58,935 nt of DNA from an uncultured Dorea sp. (GTDB lineage Bacteria > Bacillota > Clostridia > Lachnospirales > Lachnospiraceae), in assembly GCA_947652615.1 (NCBI GenBank), contig CANTDX010000017.1, positions 1 through 58,935 on the forward strand, read 5' to 3'. The notes below the pieces were generated by a model. It ran no database searches. It was not told the origin of the DNA and saw only the letters and a list, made by a program, of their open reading frames with translations. The translations under genes and the position numbers were made by a program. Of this stretch, positions 35,001 to 42,701 are shown piece by piece (position 1 is the first letter of the stretch; each line of letters opens with the position of its first letter).

Positions 35001-35727
35001 GCGTCTGGTACAGATTTCAACCACGTCCGTGGCTGGAGAGGGCAATGCGCATACGGTGCCGTCTACGAAGCTCATGCGGGAAGACGAACTGTACTTCGGC
35101 CAGATCTTGGAAAATGATTATATACGGACGAAGTTCCTGGCAGAACGTGTGATACTGGAGGCATGTGCAAAGGGCGAAGTAGAGGCGAAGATTATCCGTG
35201 TGGGGAATCTCATGAGCAGGAGATCAGACGGAGAGTTCCAGATTAATTTCGTAACCAATGGGTTCATGCGTGCCCTGGCGGCATACAAGACTCTGGGATG
35301 CTTCCCAATGGGAATGATGCATGCGCCGGCGGAGTTCTCGCCCATTGATTCCACGGCTCTGGCAGTGCTGAAGCTTGCGGCAAGCGATGGTGGTTTTACT
35401 GTTTTCCATGCTTATAACAGCCACCGGATCTATATGTCGGATGTGATCTATGCCATGCGCTCCTATGGGTTTGCCATCCGTATCGTACCGGATGACGAGT
35501 TCGAGAGGGTTCTTCATGAGACGGCGAAGGAAGGAGAGAAGAGCGATGCGGTTCTCGGCCTGATCGCCTATGCATCGGATGACGAGGAGCGGCGCTATGA
35601 ACTGAAGTCGGATAACTTGTTTACAGCAGAAGCCCTCTATCGTCTTGGATACAAATGGCCGATCACGGACGACCGGTATCTTGAGAATGCGATCGGTGCG
35701 TTGGATGGGCTGGAGTTTTTTGGATAA
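29005..35727 (+). CDS. Two-module nonribosomal peptide synthetase with terminal reductase
   Basis: A 2240-residue NRPS. Residues 1-225 look like the C-terminal part of a condensation domain without HHxxxDG. Adenylation 1 spans about 227-740 (LLYTSGTTGLPKG near 387). Carrier 1 has its Ser at 768 in GLTSI, not the usual GGxS. Condensation 2 spans about 840-1260 with HHIISDG (945-951). Adenylation 2 spans about 1280-1750 (YTSGSTGRPKG near 1407), carrier 2 has Ser1795 in GGTSL, and a thioester reductase fills 1875-2240 (TGATGFLG near 1882, YxxxK at Tyr2039/Lys2043). The product should be a dipeptide released by NAD(P)H as an aldehyde, which may cyclise to a pyrazinone. No phosphopantetheinyl transferase is in the window. 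Start ATG 29005 overlaps the STAS gene. Confidence 0.93.
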   Translation: MRDDFAYYGDIVREPELDSCLLADHDGTGMTEAEYIHSVKKEAALAAASFCMEREWDMIELAKSVLMLVLSKYTGHTAALAAVAAKGRLFPVFLDSEKTPDFREYYGGYIRQAEDSRMHDEIPFEELRAEFGWSSFPYLTSEAGFYDSFSLGDYQDSKAKLGICTVIAGRKLVVKVKYNREIYDQKTIERFLESFDAVLMQVAKGEARIAELSLLTDNLSAELDALNRTECPYDENRTVVDLIQEAIGRYGDRTAVVYRDHKMTYRQFGEMTDRIASYIHSRGIGREDVVAILIPRCEYMPAAAYGVVKAGAAYQPLDPSYPPERLKFMMEDAKVRLLIAEEALLPLVPDYEGEVLTIEELAGLPDAAAAEELKPWYPSKEDLFILLYTSGTTGLPKGVMLEHGNLAAFIHWYRNYYHMTEDSRAAAYASFGFDANMMDTYPALASGGQVHIIEEEIRLELLALRNYFEKNQITHSFMTTQVGRQYASLFPDARYPKYLSVGGETLVPVALPEYRFYNVYGPTECTILTTAFPMDRMYQNVPIGSANQNIRLYVTDRHGKRLPVGVPGELWIAGPQVGRGYLNRPEKTEEVFIRNPFSQDEGYRRVYRSGDIVRFLPDGNIEFIGRNDAQVKIRGFRIELTEVEGVIREFGGIRDVTVAAFDEAGGGKFIAAYVVSDDPVDIGALHAFIRERKPPYLVPAVTMQIDQIPLTQNHKVNKRALPVPKKEAEEIVRPKDEVQQRIYDCLAEILGYEEFGITEDIHEAGLTSIGALRFIVMLSREFGVTVNIRDLTEYSTIEKLGAYIENAEREGAREIREKYPLTQTQLGIYVECMMNPGSVFYNLPGSFTFSREVPFSIESLGRSIRKVIDAHPAMKCSIRTDENGDTFMYPNEDREVVIEQFAGTEEEYETFFQNFAKPFDLAEGPLYRIATFLTREHLYLVTDFHHIISDGTSIAIFAEELDRVLTEEEPAGEDYSQFDIAVSEEKARESEAYQKARAYYDSVFAGVSECTVVDRDVYDEEESCGFCRRYSSRLSPKRVESYCRKHKITPNVFFLSVMGYVLGKYAGSEEACFTTIYNGRGDGRTAGTAGMLVKTLPVLCMLEEQTEIPDYVSRVQEQLLSSMANDIYSFAEISRAYGIRPEIMFVYQGDDFVEFEIGGQKTVFREAVSDRAKAAISVNIFLENGKYRYEFEYRKNMFSEAFMEDLYEVLTEAAVSFLGALTLGDVNILSARQERLIESFNETDYPVEPVSVNRLFEAWVKKAPQRTAVIANGEKLTYEELNHLANRLAHSLIGLGVKEDTIVGLILERSVNVYITRQGILKAGGAFLPLVPEYPDDRIDFCLTDAECPYVITTEQIRDERSALWAGKPYRVLTVEELLKAEEGREEEWESDPGLAIQTSSLAYCLYTSGSTGRPKGVLIEHGNLCNFVNSNPKNPESTSYTANGTVSLALASISFDVSVMEEFIPLCNGMTICMANEEEIHNPLALAELLIKNKVDIMKCTPSYMTNIIEVPQMREALAGVKAFVIGAEPYPQTLYGKMRRVNPTAVIGNSYGPTECTVSCTTKILENDGEITIGGPLTNMKLYVVNRKNKLLPVGVSGELIICGAGVGRGYVKLPDKNRKSFFRLRGLPAYHSGDLVKWNRKGEIVFQGRLDNQVKLRGLRVELDEVEGAINTFDGVKTSKVIVRSNGSEEYLAGYFTAEKEIDLAMLTEHLRSKLTHYMVPNALMQLEKMPLTVNGKIDKKQLPKITYQAAEREYVEPVTELQRELCGKFAEILTLDRVGITDNFFEIGGTSLSATKIVMYAITEGYPVVYKDVFANPTPKKLAEFIEGKGVQKTECKDAASDIKEYDYSAICRLLSRNCSENVEQIKEGSLSNILLTGATGFLGIHVLREFLLGYKGRAYCLVRKGNYPSSEKRLMNMLMYYFDTPFLDAFEERIVCIDGDITDRDMVLSLEALPFATVINCAACVKHFVKDDLLDRINVEGVRNITELCRRAGRRLVQISTTSVAGEGNAHTVPSTKLMREDELYFGQILENDYIRTKFLAERVILEACAKGEVEAKIIRVGNLMSRRSDGEFQINFVTNGFMRALAAYKTLGCFPMGMMHAPAEFSPIDSTALAVLKLAASDGGFTVFHAYNSHRIYMSDVIYAMRSYGFAIRIVPDDEFERVLHETAKEGEKSDAVLGLIAYASDDEERRYELKSDNLFTAEALYRLGYKWPITDDRYLENAIGALDGLEFFG

Positions 35728-35741
35728 AGAAAGAGGATTCT

Positions 35742-37556
35742 ATGGAGAGAAATGAAAAATTGATCAAGACCAAGCTTTGGCAGTATCTCTTGCCGAGTAT
35801 TATGATGACTGCCGCGCTTCAGCTGGGGAATATCGTGGATACCATGCTTGTGGGCAATATCCTGGGGGCGGATGCCATGTCGGCTGTCAAGGTGGGAATG
35901 ACCGTAGACCATATCATGGAAATCCCGGGATATGTCCTTGGGGTGGGCGGAAGCGTCGCGGCGGGAATCCTGCTTGGGAAACGGAAGAGAGATGAGGCGA
36001 ACCGTGTATTCTCCGTGACGCTGACGGTGAGTGTGCTGTGCGGGATATTATTCGCGCTGCTTTCGGTCACATCGCCGATGCTGGCAAAGGCGCTCACCGG
36101 GGGCGGCTCCCTCTTGAGAGATGTGGAGAGATTCGTATTCGTGACTCTGCTTGGAGCGCCGGTTATCAGCCTTGCGCTGCAGTTTATGAGCTATGTGGCA
36201 GTGGACAATAACCCGTCGGTGGCGTCTGCCTACGTGATCGTATCCAATGTGATCAACCTGGCGCTGGATTATCTGATCCTTAAGTTCACGGCGCTTGGGA
36301 CGGCGGGAGCCGCATTGTCGACGGTGCTGGGGTACGGGATCGCGATGCTGGTGCTGATCCGCTATCTTCGATCTCCCAAGCGGATGCTTCGGTATGTCAT
36401 GTCCTTTGGGGGCGGAAAGGACAGGAAGCATCCGGGGGAAGACGCGAAGCAGGGGCGAAGGGAAGGCCAGGCAGCGGGCGCTTTTGTACTGGCTTTCTCA
36501 ACGGGAGTGCCTACGCTTCTGTATATGATCTTCCTGACCCTTAAGGATCTGGGACTGAATACCATGATCGTGCGTCTGATCGGGAATGACGCGATGGCGG
36601 TCTATACCGTGTGTACCAATGTGGTACTTCTGGTAGAACTTCTGGTGGGCGGGATCATCGGTACCATCGCCTCGATCGGCGGCGTGATCTACGGGGAGAA
36701 GGATTACTTCGGAATCCGAAGCCTTGTGAAGCATGTGCTGCTGTACAGCTATGCCGTACTTGCCGTGTTACTGGTTATCCTGCTGGTATTTCCGGAAGCT
36801 GTGGTTGCATTATTCGGTATCACAGGCGGCGCTCTTTTGGAGATGGCAGCGGCGGCCCTTCGGATCTTCGTGTGTTCTCTGCCCTTCTATCTGCTGAATA
36901 AATTTATGACAACCTACTATCAGAGTACGGAGAAGACGAAGTTATCGGGGATCGTGACATCGCTGCAGACTTGTGTGGCGATCCTTCCGCTTGCCGTTGT
37001 ATTTCTCTTTGCAGCAAGGGCGGCTGGGCTTGATCTTCTGAACGCGCTGATGGCGGCATTCGTGTTCAGCGAGATCCTTACGGCTGTGACCGTATGCATC
37101 TACCGGAAGATGAAGTATAAGGGACAGGGATTCCTGCTTCTTCCTAAGAGAGAAGAGGAGGCAGTCTATGATATCTCGGTGGTCGCGGACTTAGAAGAGG
37201 CGGAGCGTGTTCCAAGAGAGATAATGGAGTTCTGCCAGGCGCATCAGGTAGATGCGGGGAGGGCGAACCTCCTTGCGGTGGCGGCGGAGGAGATGCTGGT
37301 GAATATTATCCGGTACGGCGGGAAGAAGGCGGATACGATAGATATCAATCTGTGTATTACGGAAGACACCCTGCTGTTCCGGTTAAGAGACAACGGAGTC
37401 CCGTTCGATCCTACGGATTATTCGGCGGATACCGGAGAGTATGAGATCCATGGGATCGAGGTGGTGAAGAATATCACGGACCGGATGCAGTATATGCGGG
37501 TGCTGGATCTGAATCATACAGTAATAGAGATGAAAAGAGGATGCAGGGAAAGTTGA
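35742..37556 (+). CDS. MATE exporter fused to an RsbW/SpoIIAB-like ATPase domain
   Basis: A 604-residue fusion. Residues 1-455 are a MATE multidrug/metabolite exporter with twelve membrane segments (QLGNIVDTMLVGNILG, KFMTTYYQSTEKTK). Residues about 475-604 are a cytosolic GHKL-type ATPase of the anti-sigma kinase kind: N box AAEEMLVNIIRYGG (Asn521), G1 box LRDNGVPFDP (from Asp550), then HGIEVVKNITDRM. Single MATE proteins end near residue 450, so the extra domain is a real fusion and not an annotation artefact: the frame is continuous. It starts 14 nt after the NRPS. Likely role: export of the NRPS product under control of the STAS protein (inference). Confidence 0.9.
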   Translation: MERNEKLIKTKLWQYLLPSIMMTAALQLGNIVDTMLVGNILGADAMSAVKVGMTVDHIMEIPGYVLGVGGSVAAGILLGKRKRDEANRVFSVTLTVSVLCGILFALLSVTSPMLAKALTGGGSLLRDVERFVFVTLLGAPVISLALQFMSYVAVDNNPSVASAYVIVSNVINLALDYLILKFTALGTAGAALSTVLGYGIAMLVLIRYLRSPKRMLRYVMSFGGGKDRKHPGEDAKQGRREGQAAGAFVLAFSTGVPTLLYMIFLTLKDLGLNTMIVRLIGNDAMAVYTVCTNVVLLVELLVGGIIGTIASIGGVIYGEKDYFGIRSLVKHVLLYSYAVLAVLLVILLVFPEAVVALFGITGGALLEMAAAALRIFVCSLPFYLLNKFMTTYYQSTEKTKLSGIVTSLQTCVAILPLAVVFLFAARAAGLDLLNALMAAFVFSEILTAVTVCIYRKMKYKGQGFLLLPKREEEAVYDISVVADLEEAERVPREIMEFCQAHQVDAGRANLLAVAAEEMLVNIIRYGGKKADTIDINLCITEDTLLFRLRDNGVPFDPTDYSADTGEYEIHGIEVVKNITDRMQYMRVLDLNHTVIEMKRGCRES

Positions 37557-37572
37557 TTTCCCGTTACTATTC

Positions 37573-37606
37573 CCGGATGCCTTGCACGCTGCTGCAAGGC
37601 ATCCGG
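37573..37606. repeat. Perfect inverted repeat between convergent genes
   Basis: CCGGATGCCTTGCA (37573-37586) and TGCAAGGCATCCGG (37593-37606) form a perfect 14-bp stem around a 6-nt loop. It lies between the stop of the MATE gene and the stop of the AAA gene. No T run follows on either strand, so it is not a standard intrinsic terminator, although it may stop transcription from both sides. Confidence 0.6.
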
Positions 37607-37623
37607 CCAGTAAAGTGGATGGG

Positions 37624-39264
37624 TTATAGTTCTTCTACTTTACAGAAATGTTCTTTCGTTTTCTTGTCATAACTGATTCCGACTGCCAGGATCCGTCCTG
37701 TGTATTTAGGAGTTTCACCCAGCTTTCCATGGAAACGCAAGGCATATTTCTTATCACGGATCTGCCGGATGGCATCTTCAGGAGTCCTGCCGACTTTCAG
37801 TTCGAGGATGAAGGCATCCATATTCTTGCGGACAGGATAGAAGATAAAATCCACAAAACCTTCCCCTGCCTTGTCTTCCCGCTCTACATGGTAGCTGTCC
37901 CTTGCAGCCAGATAGACAAGGTTAACGATTGCCGACAGTTCAATCTCGCTGTTGTAAGAGAAGATCGGAGATTCCGTGTCGTGGGCATATTTCAATATCA
38001 TGGCCATTTCCTGGGTGTTGCCGGTCAGGGTTGCATGCAGCATCTTTTTGGAGGCATTTGCCAGATTGTAAATGTAGCCCAGAGATTTCTCTTTCTTCAT
38101 CATAGCGGCGAAACTGTCCATCAATTCCTGATTAGGGATGTACACAAGTCCGTCTTTGTAGGTCAAAAGACCATAGGTCACCATAGCCGAATAGATCTCA
38201 TCCTTCGTCTCAAGCTGCATAGAAATGGCCGCATACTCCTGGATGTCGGCGGGGATTCCCTCACCTGCAAAGAGGAGCGCCAGGTCATCCTGTATATTGT
38301 CTATATCATTCTTAATATAACTGAATACGGAATCATAGATTCCGGAACTGGTCCAGTAATTGTGTAATTGATTATTCGTCAGGGCGCATACGATAGAACG
38401 CGGATTGTACATTCGTTCCCCGCCGGCGGTGTAATAGCCGTCGTACCAGGTGCGCAGATCCCCGCGTGTGAACCTAACCGGATCGGTAGTCTGCTGATAG
38501 ATATCGTAGAGCCGGTCGACCTCCAGATTAGAGAAACCGAAGTATTCACTGAAACGTTCAGTCGTTGCCATATGGTATTCGAGGAACATATTCAGTTCCG
38601 AGCCTTCTGAATATTTGGCAATTGGCAGGATACCGGTCATATAGACAAGCTCTGCGTAAATATTGTCTTTCAGGAGTGATTTTAAAAAGAGAAGATATTC
38701 CTTCCTGTCCGGATCCGTAATAAAATTCATATGGAATACGGCGTCCCACTCATCCAGGACGAAGACGAAGCGATGTCCGGTCTTCTGATAGACCAGAGAT
38801 AATATATTCCAGATAGAATGTGCCGGATCTATCTTGCATTCCGGAAAACATTCGGATAAGTCTGTTTTCAGGTCTTGAAGGATCCAGTTGATATAAGTAT
38901 CGTATGAGCGGCAGTTTTCCGGCATCCTGCTGAAATCAATATAGATAACATCATAGTGGTTCAGATATTCGAGGTAGCCTTTGCAGGAATTCTTCTCAAG
39001 TTTTACGGCAATCTCCGGTGATGCGATCTGAAGCTTGCCGAATATCTCGCCAGAGTCCATCGCTTTGCCAAAGAACGCCCCGATCATATTGGCCATGACG
39101 CTTTTCCCAAACCGGCGCGGCCGGGTCAGGCAGAAGAAGCGCTGGCTTGTGCCAAGCGCAGGAATGAGTTCGGCGATCAGGGCAGTCTTGTCTACAAAGT
39201 ATCTTTCTGATGCGATTGCACGGTAAGAATCGAAAGGCACCCTGCTGTTTAAATATAATCCCAT
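37624..39264 (-). CDS. AAA-ATPase-like protein with PD-(D/E)XK domain
   Basis: A 546-residue protein of the large AAA-ATPase_like plus PDDEXK_9 family common in gut anaerobes. RYFVDKTALIAELI and the Walker A CLTRPRRFGKSVMANMI (about 45-61) begin the ATPase, and FVFVLDEWDAVFH is the Walker B. The C-terminal part has GEGFVDFIFYPV and AFILELKVGRTPEDAI, matching the D-ExK nuclease-like core. The biological role of the family is not settled; these genes are often multicopy and mobile in look. It starts 39 nt after the RsbW-like gene and may share its transcript. Confidence 0.86.
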   Translation of the reverse strand: MGLYLNSRVPFDSYRAIASERYFVDKTALIAELIPALGTSQRFFCLTRPRRFGKSVMANMIGAFFGKAMDSGEIFGKLQIASPEIAVKLEKNSCKGYLEYLNHYDVIYIDFSRMPENCRSYDTYINWILQDLKTDLSECFPECKIDPAHSIWNILSLVYQKTGHRFVFVLDEWDAVFHMNFITDPDRKEYLLFLKSLLKDNIYAELVYMTGILPIAKYSEGSELNMFLEYHMATTERFSEYFGFSNLEVDRLYDIYQQTTDPVRFTRGDLRTWYDGYYTAGGERMYNPRSIVCALTNNQLHNYWTSSGIYDSVFSYIKNDIDNIQDDLALLFAGEGIPADIQEYAAISMQLETKDEIYSAMVTYGLLTYKDGLVYIPNQELMDSFAAMMKKEKSLGYIYNLANASKKMLHATLTGNTQEMAMILKYAHDTESPIFSYNSEIELSAIVNLVYLAARDSYHVEREDKAGEGFVDFIFYPVRKNMDAFILELKVGRTPEDAIRQIRDKKYALRFHGKLGETPKYTGRILAVGISYDKKTKEHFCKVEEL

Positions 39265-39303
39265 AGTTATCTGATTCTCCTTCCTATCACAGTTTCTACT
39301 CCT

Positions 39304-39693
39304 CTATGCGAGAAGTGTTGTCTTGATTCTGAGTACCAAGACATTCCTGGAGTCCTCATACGCATAGCTGACATCGTCCACGAATCCAAATGCGATCAGT
39401 CTCCCAAGTCCCCCGATCTGTGTATCCAGGTCATAATCGTCGGGATCTGCAGGGTTATCGAGAGGGTTGAAGGGTCTTCCCTCATCACGGAAAGTCATGA
39501 CGATCGGTCCTGTAGCCTCAAGGGTAATTTCGACAAGCCCGGCCTCCCCTTCATAGGCATAGGAACAGATGTTGACGAATACTTCCTCGGCGGCGAGGCA
39601 TAATTTCTTCTTCGAGGCATCCGGGATATCGGGATGTTCCATGATAAGCGTCTGTACGAGCTTAAGATTATCAAGCCGGGCTGTTATGGTCAT
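39304..39693 (-). CDS. RsbW/SpoIIAB-like anti-sigma ATPase
   Basis: A 129-residue stand-alone GHKL ATPase with N box AAEEVFVNICSYAYEG (Asn41), G1 box FRDEGRPFNPLDNPA and G2-like QIGGLGRLIAFGFVDDV. Such proteins phosphorylate STAS partners and often bind sigma factors. The ATG at 39693 has AGAGG 10 nt upstream; the TTG at 39702 lies too close to it. It follows the hybrid kinase by 20 nt in the same direction, and its partner may be the STAS protein of the NRPS operon. The domain resembles the C-terminal domain of the MATE fusion 2 kb away. Confidence 0.87.
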   Translation of the reverse strand: MTITARLDNLKLVQTLIMEHPDIPDASKKKLCLAAEEVFVNICSYAYEGEAGLVEITLEATGPIVMTFRDEGRPFNPLDNPADPDDYDLDTQIGGLGRLIAFGFVDDVSYAYEDSRNVLVLRIKTTLLA

Positions 39694-39713
39694 TGCAATC
39701 AACCTCTGTAAAT

Positions 39714-42701
39714 CTAATGAAATAAAAATGTTCGCAGGGCTTCTTCTAACTTCTCGATATCCACCGGCTTGGAAATATGTCCGTTCATACCGGCTTCTTC
39801 GGATTTCCTGATATCGTCTGCGAAAGCGTCCGCCGTCATGGCGACGATAGGGATCGTCTTAAGATCCTCTCTGCCGGACGACCGGATCGCCCTGGTGGAT
39901 TCATATCCGTTCATTACCGGCATCTGGATATCCATGAAGATCAGGTCATAGTAGCCGGGTTCGTGGTCAAGCACACAGTCAACCGCGAGCTGGCCATTCA
40001 AAGCCTGGTCTACCTGGATGCCTACGATGTCAAGAAGCTCTGCCGCCACCTCGATATTCAGTTCATTGTCCTCCACCAGAAGGACTCTTTTGCCTGAGAA
40101 ATCCTGCTCCTTGAAGGTCTCAAGCGCAGTGGCAGGTCTCTCGCTGTTATCAAGACCCAGCACATCCTTCAACACTTTCATCAGCCGGGACTTGAACAAA
40201 GGCTTCTCGATAAATGCGTCGATACCCGCATCCATTGCCTGCGCCTCGATATCTGACCAGTCATAGGCCGACAGGATAATGAGCGGAATATCATTGCCGG
40301 CCAGGCTGCGGATCTCCTTGGCCGTAGCCAGTCCATCCTTCCCCGGCATCTTCCAGTCAAGGATCACAACGGCGAAGTCTCTTGCGGCTTCGTGGGCTTC
40401 GATGATGCGCTTGATGGCAGAATCACCGTCAAGCACATATTCCGCATCCATGTTCAGGCTGTTCAGAATCTCGCAGGTACTCTCGCAGGCAGCTTCCTCA
40501 TCATCTGCTACAAGCACCGGAAGAGAAGAGAAGGCGTCAATATCCGCCTGTGTAACGTCGTTGAGTTTCAAATATACTTGAACGGTGAATCTGGAGCCTT
40601 CCCCCAGAGTGCTCTCTACCTTGATGTCGCCGTTCATCATACGGGCGATGTTGACGGCGATACTCATGCCAAGACCGGTTCCTTCGATCTTGCCGATGCG
40701 GGAATCCGCAGCACGGGAGAATGGTTCGAAGATCTTCTGAATATAATCCTTCTCCATTCCGATGCCGGTATCCTCAAAAGTAAATTCAAAGAACCCGCTG
40801 CCTGCAATATGTGACGGCTTCTCTTCAATATAAAGGCTGATCTTCCCGCCCTCTGGTGTGAACTTGACCGCGTTGCCCATGATATTCATGAAGATCTGTT
40901 GCAACCGCTGTTCGTCGCCGATCACGCTCTCGTGTTCCACATTGGCCACGTTCACACAGAGCTCCAGATTCCTGGCTTCCATCTGGGAATGGAAGATGGT
41001 CAGCAGATTCTCGAAGGTATCGGACAGATTAAAGATACCCTCTGTAAGGCTGACCTTCCCGCTCTCGATCCGGCTCATATCCAGGACTTCATTGATCAGT
41101 CCCAGAAGATGCTTGCTGGAGACGGTGATCTTGCCAAGGGCGTCCAGGACGCGTTCCTTATCGTCTATATGCATGCCGGCGACAGCGGTCATACCAAGGA
41201 TGGCGTTCATCGGTGTGCGGATATCGTGGCTCATCCGGGACAGGAAATCGCTCTTTGCCAGGTTGGCGGCTTCGGCGCGTTCTGCCGCCAACGCGAGCAT
41301 CTCTTTTTGTTTCTCTTCGCGGTGGATGATCTCGTCTATACTTCGGATGGTCAGCGTAATGGCGGTTGCCTGTTCCCCGTCCATCTCGGCTATGGTGGCG
41401 ACGGTGGAGCACCATTCGTATTTGCCGTTCTCATCGATACGTTTGTACTGAAGTTCAATGTGGTCCTCGGTCTCCAGAAGCTTCACGATGTTAGGCAGGT
41501 CAAGGAATTGCTGAACCTGTTCCCGGTGCTCTTCTGCAATAATCCCGGCTTCAAAACGCCTGGATACGAATTCTGTGTTATAATCTCCGGATTCTGTATT
41601 CCTGCCGCGGTGGGGATAGAGCATATCATATCTGCCGGTGAGCATATCAACATAATAGATAGCCCGGTAGGCCCGTGCCGTGCTGTTCATGGCGTTCTGA
41701 TAGATCCGGTTGCGGTCTGCCATCCGGTTGCGTTCTTCTACAAGGAGCTGGTTCTGCTTCTCCTGCCGGTATTCTCTGACAGCCTGGAAGATGATCAGCG
41801 CCAGGCCAAGGAGGGCTACCATGGTACTTATGTAGTTAAAGGTGTCAAGACCTGTAAAAATCTCGGTTTCCGGTATGGTCAGTATAGCCGTCCATCCGTT
41901 CGTCATGTGGTGAAAATAAACGTTACGGGCATGTCCGTCCATGGCGATCACATTCTCCAATACCTGACTTCCCTTAGCCAGGGTAGACTGCTCCATAAAT
42001 CCGTCTACCAACACCTGGAATTCATCGTAGGTGTGGTCGGTGGCGGCCTTGAAATAAAGCAGTGTTCCGTCCTTGTCGACCAAGTAGTAAGAGGCATTCG
42101 TAGGAAGAGTGAGGTTCTCATTATTCATCTCGAAATAAGAGAACATCATATCAATGGCGAGAAAGCTTCCGGTAGACGGGACGGTCTTGCACATGGTGAT
42201 CACGTTCTGCCCGGTTACCACATCTACGTATGCGGGGGAGATATAGATCTCTCCGTCTGCCGCCAGGGCGCCCTGATAGTAGTCCGTATCGGTGACATCA
42301 TAGTCTTCCATATCTTCAATCTCCGGAATGTTGGATATGAAATGATCGTCGTCAAGAGCCTTGCCGTAGACCTGGATATTCTCCGGGCCGTAGAGCTCGG
42401 TCAGGCCGTTCATGAAAGGGTAGAGGCCTTCCTTGAGCTCCTTGAGTGAAACGCCTTCCTGTTCACGTTCTTCGATATAGTTCACGCTGAGAGTCAGAAT
42501 GGACTCACAGGCGCGCATATTGCTCTCTTCGGATGTGGAATAATTCTCCACGAGTGAAAGTCCCATCTTGTTGGTGTTGTCCATCAATGAATTGCGCAGG
42601 ATGTTCGTACACAGCATGATCACCAGGATAAACATCACAAGCACGATCATGTTGTTCCGCATCTTCCTAAGTAACTGTTTTTTCTTCTTCTTACTCATCA
42701 T
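39714..42701 (-). CDS. Hybrid sensor histidine kinase with two receiver domains
   Basis: A 995-residue membrane kinase. A basic N-terminus and a membrane segment (about 17-36) lead into an extracellular dCache-like sensor (about 40-285: YYQGALAADGEIYISP, YLVDKDGTLLYF), then a second membrane segment (about 287-306), a PAS-like domain, HisKA (FLSRMSHDIRTPMNAILGMT), HATPase (IMGNAVKFTPEGG, GTGLGMSIAVNIA) and two receivers, with Asp in VVILDWKMPGKDG and LIFMDIQMPVMNGYE. There is no DNA-binding output and no Hpt domain. Output may pass to another regulator or to the RsbW-like protein encoded next. Confidence 0.9.
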   Translation of the reverse strand: MMSKKKKKQLLRKMRNNMIVLVMFILVIMLCTNILRNSLMDNTNKMGLSLVENYSTSEESNMRACESILTLSVNYIEEREQEGVSLKELKEGLYPFMNGLTELYGPENIQVYGKALDDDHFISNIPEIEDMEDYDVTDTDYYQGALAADGEIYISPAYVDVVTGQNVITMCKTVPSTGSFLAIDMMFSYFEMNNENLTLPTNASYYLVDKDGTLLYFKAATDHTYDEFQVLVDGFMEQSTLAKGSQVLENVIAMDGHARNVYFHHMTNGWTAILTIPETEIFTGLDTFNYISTMVALLGLALIIFQAVREYRQEKQNQLLVEERNRMADRNRIYQNAMNSTARAYRAIYYVDMLTGRYDMLYPHRGRNTESGDYNTEFVSRRFEAGIIAEEHREQVQQFLDLPNIVKLLETEDHIELQYKRIDENGKYEWCSTVATIAEMDGEQATAITLTIRSIDEIIHREEKQKEMLALAAERAEAANLAKSDFLSRMSHDIRTPMNAILGMTAVAGMHIDDKERVLDALGKITVSSKHLLGLINEVLDMSRIESGKVSLTEGIFNLSDTFENLLTIFHSQMEARNLELCVNVANVEHESVIGDEQRLQQIFMNIMGNAVKFTPEGGKISLYIEEKPSHIAGSGFFEFTFEDTGIGMEKDYIQKIFEPFSRAADSRIGKIEGTGLGMSIAVNIARMMNGDIKVESTLGEGSRFTVQVYLKLNDVTQADIDAFSSLPVLVADDEEAACESTCEILNSLNMDAEYVLDGDSAIKRIIEAHEAARDFAVVILDWKMPGKDGLATAKEIRSLAGNDIPLIILSAYDWSDIEAQAMDAGIDAFIEKPLFKSRLMKVLKDVLGLDNSERPATALETFKEQDFSGKRVLLVEDNELNIEVAAELLDIVGIQVDQALNGQLAVDCVLDHEPGYYDLIFMDIQMPVMNGYESTRAIRSSGREDLKTIPIVAMTADAFADDIRKSEEAGMNGHISKPVDIEKLEEALRTFLFH

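Noticed and set aside
37648..38367. 239-residue open frame on the plus strand
   Set aside because: Antisense to the AAA/PD-(D/E)XK gene, whose motifs are clear.
40899..42449. 516-residue open frame on the plus strand
   Set aside because: Antisense to the hybrid kinase, no start signal and no domain.
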